A model generated the notes under the pieces. It ran no database searches, was not told the origin of the DNA, and saw nothing but the letters and a program-made list of their open reading frames with translations. Of a stretch of 33,100 nucleotides of DNA, positions 31,408 to 33,100 are shown one piece after another. The first letter of the stretch is position 1. Each line of letters opens with the position of its first letter. The stretch spans positions 1 through 33,100 of the forward strand of contig JAAUSP010000012.1 in NCBI GenBank assembly GCA_012032575.1. The letters run 5' to 3'. The DNA comes from Anaerolineales bacterium. Its GTDB lineage: Bacteria > Chloroflexota > Anaerolineae > 4572-78 > J111. Both the position numbers and the translations under genes were made by a program.

Positions 31408-32562
31408 TTACAGCGCCGCCATCGCCGCGCCGACGCCGGCCCCCCATTGGACCGGATAATTCAGGTCGGCCAGGCTTCGTTCCAGGATGGCCAGTTGCGC
31501 CGCCAGATAGGTTGGATGAGCGGCCTGCCCCATGTGCCCCAGCCGGAAAAGCTGGCCTAACAGTTCACCGTAGCCACCCGAAATCATGACCCCGTAGCGC
31601 TGGCGGATGTGCTGGCGGAGAGCGGCGTCGGCTATGCCAGCGGGCAACTTGACTGCTGTGACCGCCGGGGCGGCAATCTCCTCGCGCGCAGGCCATAATT
31701 CCAGCCCCAGGGCTTTGACCCCGGCCCGGCAGGCGCGGGCAATCGCAGCGTGCCGGGCGGCGTACCGCTCGATGCCTTCCTCCAACGCCTGGGTCAGGGC
31801 CGACTCCAGACCATAGATGTCGCTCACCGAGGGCGTATAGGGGAAGCGACGCTGCTCCAGCCAGGTAGTTTTCCAATCCAAAATCGAGAGAAAGCTCCCC
31901 CGCACCGGCGAGGGACGGTTTTCCATCGCCTGCCAGGCGGCGGGGCTGATAGCCATGAGCGACAGGCCGGGCGGTCCACCCAGGCATTTTTGCGGCCCGG
32001 CGATGGCCACATCCATACCCCACTCTTCCGGGCTGAGGACTTGCCCGCCTAACCCGGATACGGTATCTACAATGGTAATAACCCCAAATTCTTGGGCTAC
32101 TGCCCCGATTTCTTTGACCGGGTTGATGGTGCCGGAAGGCGTCTCGCAATGAACCAGCGATAGAAACTTGATGCCGGGGTTGGCTTGCAGCGTCCGGCGC
32201 ACATCGGCGGGGTCCACCGCCTCATTGTAAGGAACAGCCACCTCGATGGTGACGCCGCCGTACTTTTCGATAAAATCCTGGTAGAATTTGCCGTAAACCC
32301 CGGAAACCAGATTCAAAACCTTATCGCCCGGCGAAATCAAACAGGCAGCGGCGGCTTCCAGTCCCAACACCGCTTCACCTTGCATGATAACTACATCATA
32401 CTGCGTGCGATAAACCTGCTGTAATAATTGGCAGGTATGGTCATAGAACTCGATAAAAGCCGGATCATAATGGTACATCACCGGACGCGCCATATCGCGC
32501 AACGTGCGGCTGGTCAACTCAACCGGGCCGCCGGATAGATTCATTACAGGCCAGTTCATCAT
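31408..32562 (-). CDS. PLP-dependent class V aminotransferase (alanine-glyoxylate / serine-pyruvate type)
   Basis: A cytosolic 384-residue aminotransferase using pyridoxal phosphate, normal length for the family. It opens LSGGPVELTSRTL, with the active-site segments QGEAVLGLEAA, HCETPSGTINPV, IVDTVSGLGG (Asp166, pairing with the cofactor ring nitrogen) and GPQKCLGGPPG (Lys192, the Schiff-base lysine). C-terminal RLGHMGQAAHP is also characteristic. Relatives convert alanine plus glyoxylate, serine plus pyruvate, or pyridoxamine plus pyruvate; the exact substrate cannot be told. The start at 32562 has GGAG about 8 nt upstream on the minus strand. It lies downstream of a BMP-family binding protein gene on the same strand, separated by a large hairpin, so a link to uptake of an amino or nucleoside compound is possible. 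Confidence 0.92.
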   Translation of the reverse strand: MMNWPVMNLSGGPVELTSRTLRDMARPVMYHYDPAFIEFYDHTCQLLQQVYRTQYDVVIMQGEAVLGLEAAAACLISPGDKVLNLVSGVYGKFYQDFIEKYGGVTIEVAVPYNEAVDPADVRRTLQANPGIKFLSLVHCETPSGTINPVKEIGAVAQEFGVITIVDTVSGLGGQVLSPEEWGMDVAIAGPQKCLGGPPGLSLMAISPAAWQAMENRPSPVRGSFLSILDWKTTWLEQRRFPYTPSVSDIYGLESALTQALEEGIERYAARHAAIARACRAGVKALGLELWPAREEIAAPAVTAVKLPAGIADAALRQHIRQRYGVMISGGYGELLGQLFRLGHMGQAAHPTYLAAQLAILERSLADLNYPVQWGAGVGAAMAAL

Positions 32563-32585
32563 TGTTATAGCTCCAGAAAAAATGA

Positions 32586-32641
32586 TCGTGTTGCGTGTTG
32601 CGTCTTCCGTTTTCTTACGGAAGACGCAACACGCAACACGA
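32586..32641. repeat. Perfect 25-bp inverted repeat with 6-nt loop
   Basis: The arms 32586-32610 and 32617-32641 are perfect reverse complements around the loop TTTCTT. Within each arm the unit GTGTTGC is repeated. It lies 9 bp past the stop of the BMP gene and 24 bp upstream of the aminotransferase start, both on the minus strand. It could stabilise or end the upstream transcript, but there is no following T-run. The repetitive GTGTTGC content suggests a dispersed palindromic repeat. Confidence 0.85.
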
Positions 32642-32649
32642 GAATCACT

Positions 32650-33006
32650 TTACTTATTCAACTCATCCAACCGCGCCCGCATCCCCTCCGCGTCGCCGAT
32701 GGCAGAGATCTTGATTTTGCCGCTGACGATGTCCTGCCTGGCTTGCTCGACCGCCGCCGCCACCTCAGCCGGGACCTCAGCCGGCAAATCGAGCAGTCGG
32801 ACGCCGCCACCGGCTACATCCATGCGGTACTCTTTGCCGAAAGTACCGGCGGCGATGTCGCCGATCATGGCTTCATAAACGCCGGTATAATCGAACACAA
32901 CCGAGGTCAGCAGGACATCTTTGTAATCGGCACTCTTATTGCCGATCACGTCAATAAAGCGAGCTTTAGCGCCGCCGGCATTATGCTCCTGAATGGCTTG
33001 CAGCAT
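32650..33006 (-). CDS. BMP/PnrA-family ABC substrate-binding protein, C-terminal part (5' outside window, frameshifted)
   Basis: The C-terminal part of a basic membrane protein (Med/BMP, PnrA-like) family lipoprotein, which in relatives binds nucleosides and feeds an ABC importer. Visible motifs are FGMLQAIQEHN (upstream residues read after correction), DVLLTSVVFDYTGVYEAM and AAGTFGKEYRMDVAGGGVRL. The apparent start at 33006 is internal. Upstream, the frame GADIIFGMGDG joins it if one base is added near 33016-33018, and a second missing base in the CCC run at 33083-33085 joins YEDAAG to AKRVTESQLAAG. The gene therefore continues past the window's right edge. Two frame breaks within 70 bp of a conserved gene favour sequence error. 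The rest of the transporter is not visible. Confidence 0.85.
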   Translation of the reverse strand: MLQAIQEHNAGGAKARFIDVIGNKSADYKDVLLTSVVFDYTGVYEAMIGDIAAGTFGKEYRMDVAGGGVRLLDLPAEVPAEVAAAVEQARQDIVSGKIKISAIGDAEGMRARLDELNK

Positions 33007-33100
33007 GCCAAACGAGCGCCGTCGCCCATGCCAAAGATGATGTCCGCGCCCGCCGCCAGTTGTGACTCGGTCACACGTTTGGCCCGGCGGCGTCTTCGTA

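Noticed and set aside
31565..32149. Minus-strand frame of 194 codons overlapping the aminotransferase in another frame
   Set aside because: The aminotransferase frame has all active-site motifs; this one is a low-complexity shadow rich in Arg, Gly and Pro.
1..33100. tRNA, rRNA, CRISPR arrays, transposase genes or prophage genes
   Set aside because: I saw no cloverleaf, rRNA-like segment, regular spaced repeats, or transposase or phage proteins on either strand.

Overview
This window is almost entirely a signal-transduction island. Apart from two metabolic or transport genes at the right edge, nearly every gene encodes a sensor histidine kinase, a receiver protein, a membrane receptor or a cyclic-di-GMP enzyme built from stacked PAS, GAF, HAMP and Cache modules. 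The proteins resemble the large multi-PAS/GAF kinases common in Chloroflexota (Anaerolineae or relatives), and the moderate GC content and very large genes fit that group. This taxonomic call is an inference from protein style; no rRNA or other marker gene is present.

Layout. (a) 1-5749, + strand: a 5'-truncated membrane kinase of the HisKA_2 type, a soluble PAS kinase and an OmpR-type response regulator. (b) 5762-12957, - strand: one giant 7TM-PAS/GAF-GGDEF-EAL-PAS protein of about 2,400 residues, interrupted by three single-base frameshifts. (c) 12958-13334: a divergent intergenic region with a good minus-strand promoter. (d) 13335-25510, + strand: a tight seven-gene operon with three stand-alone receivers, an NMT1/THI5-type substrate-binding lipoprotein, two membrane receptors that carry HAMP-GAF modules but no kinase domain, and a giant kinase of about 1,980 residues that contains a LOV (blue-light) domain. 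(e) 25609-27900: a separate Cache-HAMP-GAF kinase behind its own promoter. (f) 27930-28031: a MITE-like hairpin element. (g) 28154-31351: a small zinc-ribbon-like protein, a CheY/DivK-type receiver and two PAS kinases, one of which has lost its phosphoacceptor histidine. (h) 31408-33100, - strand: a class V aminotransferase, a perfect 25-bp hairpin and the 3' part of a BMP/PnrA-family binding protein.

How they may work together (inference). The 13335-25510 operon looks like a multi-input phosphorelay. A secreted lipoprotein would bind a small molecule, two kinase-less receptors would collect further periplasmic cues, and the LOV kinase would integrate these with light and phosphorylate the three receivers. 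The opposing GGDEF-EAL protein provides a possible cyclic-di-GMP output from the same divergent region.

Caution: I found ten places where a single-base change restores a clearly homologous reading frame. Nine look like one missing base, often in a short homopolymer, and one looks like an extra base. They affect unrelated genes on both strands, which suggests sequencing or assembly error rather than gene decay. Genes are therefore described as reconstructed wholes as well as in pieces.
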